From: Trichosphaerium sp. ATCC 40318 | Lineage: Eukaryota > Discosea > Flabellinia > Trichosidae | DNA length: 31,460 nt | Reading direction: 5' to 3' | Assembly: GCA_038496445.1 (NCBI GenBank) | Contig: JALMLS010000265.1 | Location: forward strand, 1 to 31,460 | Shown here: piece after piece, positions 31,424-31,460 of the stretch | Numbering within the stretch: the first letter of the stretch is position 1 | Layout of the letters: every line of letters starts with the position of its first letter | The notes under the pieces: generated by a model | Databases searched by the model: none | Seen by the model: the letters and a program-made list of their open reading frames with translations, nothing else | What the model was told of the DNA's origin: nothing | Translations under genes and position numbers: made by a program

Positions 31424-31460
31424 TTTTTGTTGTGAGGGAATAGCTATTGTTTGTTTGTTT

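Noticed and set aside
1-31460. CRISPR array, bacterial operon or prophage
   Set aside because: No regularly spaced direct repeats; spliceosomal introns and eukaryotic gene families throughout.

Overview
The window is nuclear DNA of a unicellular eukaryote. It is A+T-rich, gene-dense and intron-rich. Most introns I could resolve by keeping a conserved protein in frame are about 42-80 nt, GT...AG, with T-rich or TTTAG-like acceptors. A tRNA-Ile gene, a Ctf8 homologue and a Utp22/NOL6 homologue are all eukaryotic. SH2 and RasGEF domains, a dermatopontin-like secreted protein and a LamG membrane protein suggest a lineage with phosphotyrosine signalling (amoebozoan-like or holozoan-like), but the species cannot be fixed from sequence alone. 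TGA, TAA and TAG all appear to act as stops.

Layout, left to right. A LamG single-pass membrane protein (minus) at the left edge. An unrecognised small multi-exon gene (plus, 2137-~3095). A MITE-like inverted repeat (3529-3759). A decayed F-box/LRR gene (3906-4770) whose LRR remnants resume at 6437-6600, on the far side of DUF2306 membrane-protein copy 1 (plus, 5329-6341). A large signalling gene (minus, 6681-9991). An orphan exon-like stretch near 10.3 kb. A nested foldback element with near-identical 90-bp terminal arms (10909-12362). A NAPE-PLD-type metallo-beta-lactamase phospholipase (plus, 12759-14232). A tetraspan membrane protein (plus, 15103-15877). DUF2306 copy 2 in inverted orientation (minus, 16236-17254). 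A dermatopontin-like secreted protein (plus, 18557-19352). A divergent pair CTF8 (minus) / NOL6 (plus), the latter carrying tRNA-Ile(AAU) in its longest intron. A tRNA relic. An ABCG half-transporter (plus, 25909-28724). A NEIL3/Fpg-type DNA glycosylase (minus, 28903-29811). A secreted cysteine-rich repeat protein (minus, 30310-31423).

The most interesting item is the minus-strand gene at 6681-9991. When spliced, it reads as a Cbl-like EF-hand/SH2 module, a second SH2-like domain that lacks the phosphotyrosine-binding Arg, then RasGEF_N and RasGEF catalytic domains. One polypeptide would thus link phosphotyrosine recognition to Ras-family nucleotide exchange. Other notable points are a mosaic inverted gene duplication, a strong excess of CACGTG (mostly CACGTGAT) sites that often lie inside introns, and two unrelated inverted-repeat elements.

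Splice models were built by hand from reading-frame continuity and conserved motifs. Exon edges inside poorly conserved stretches are approximate.
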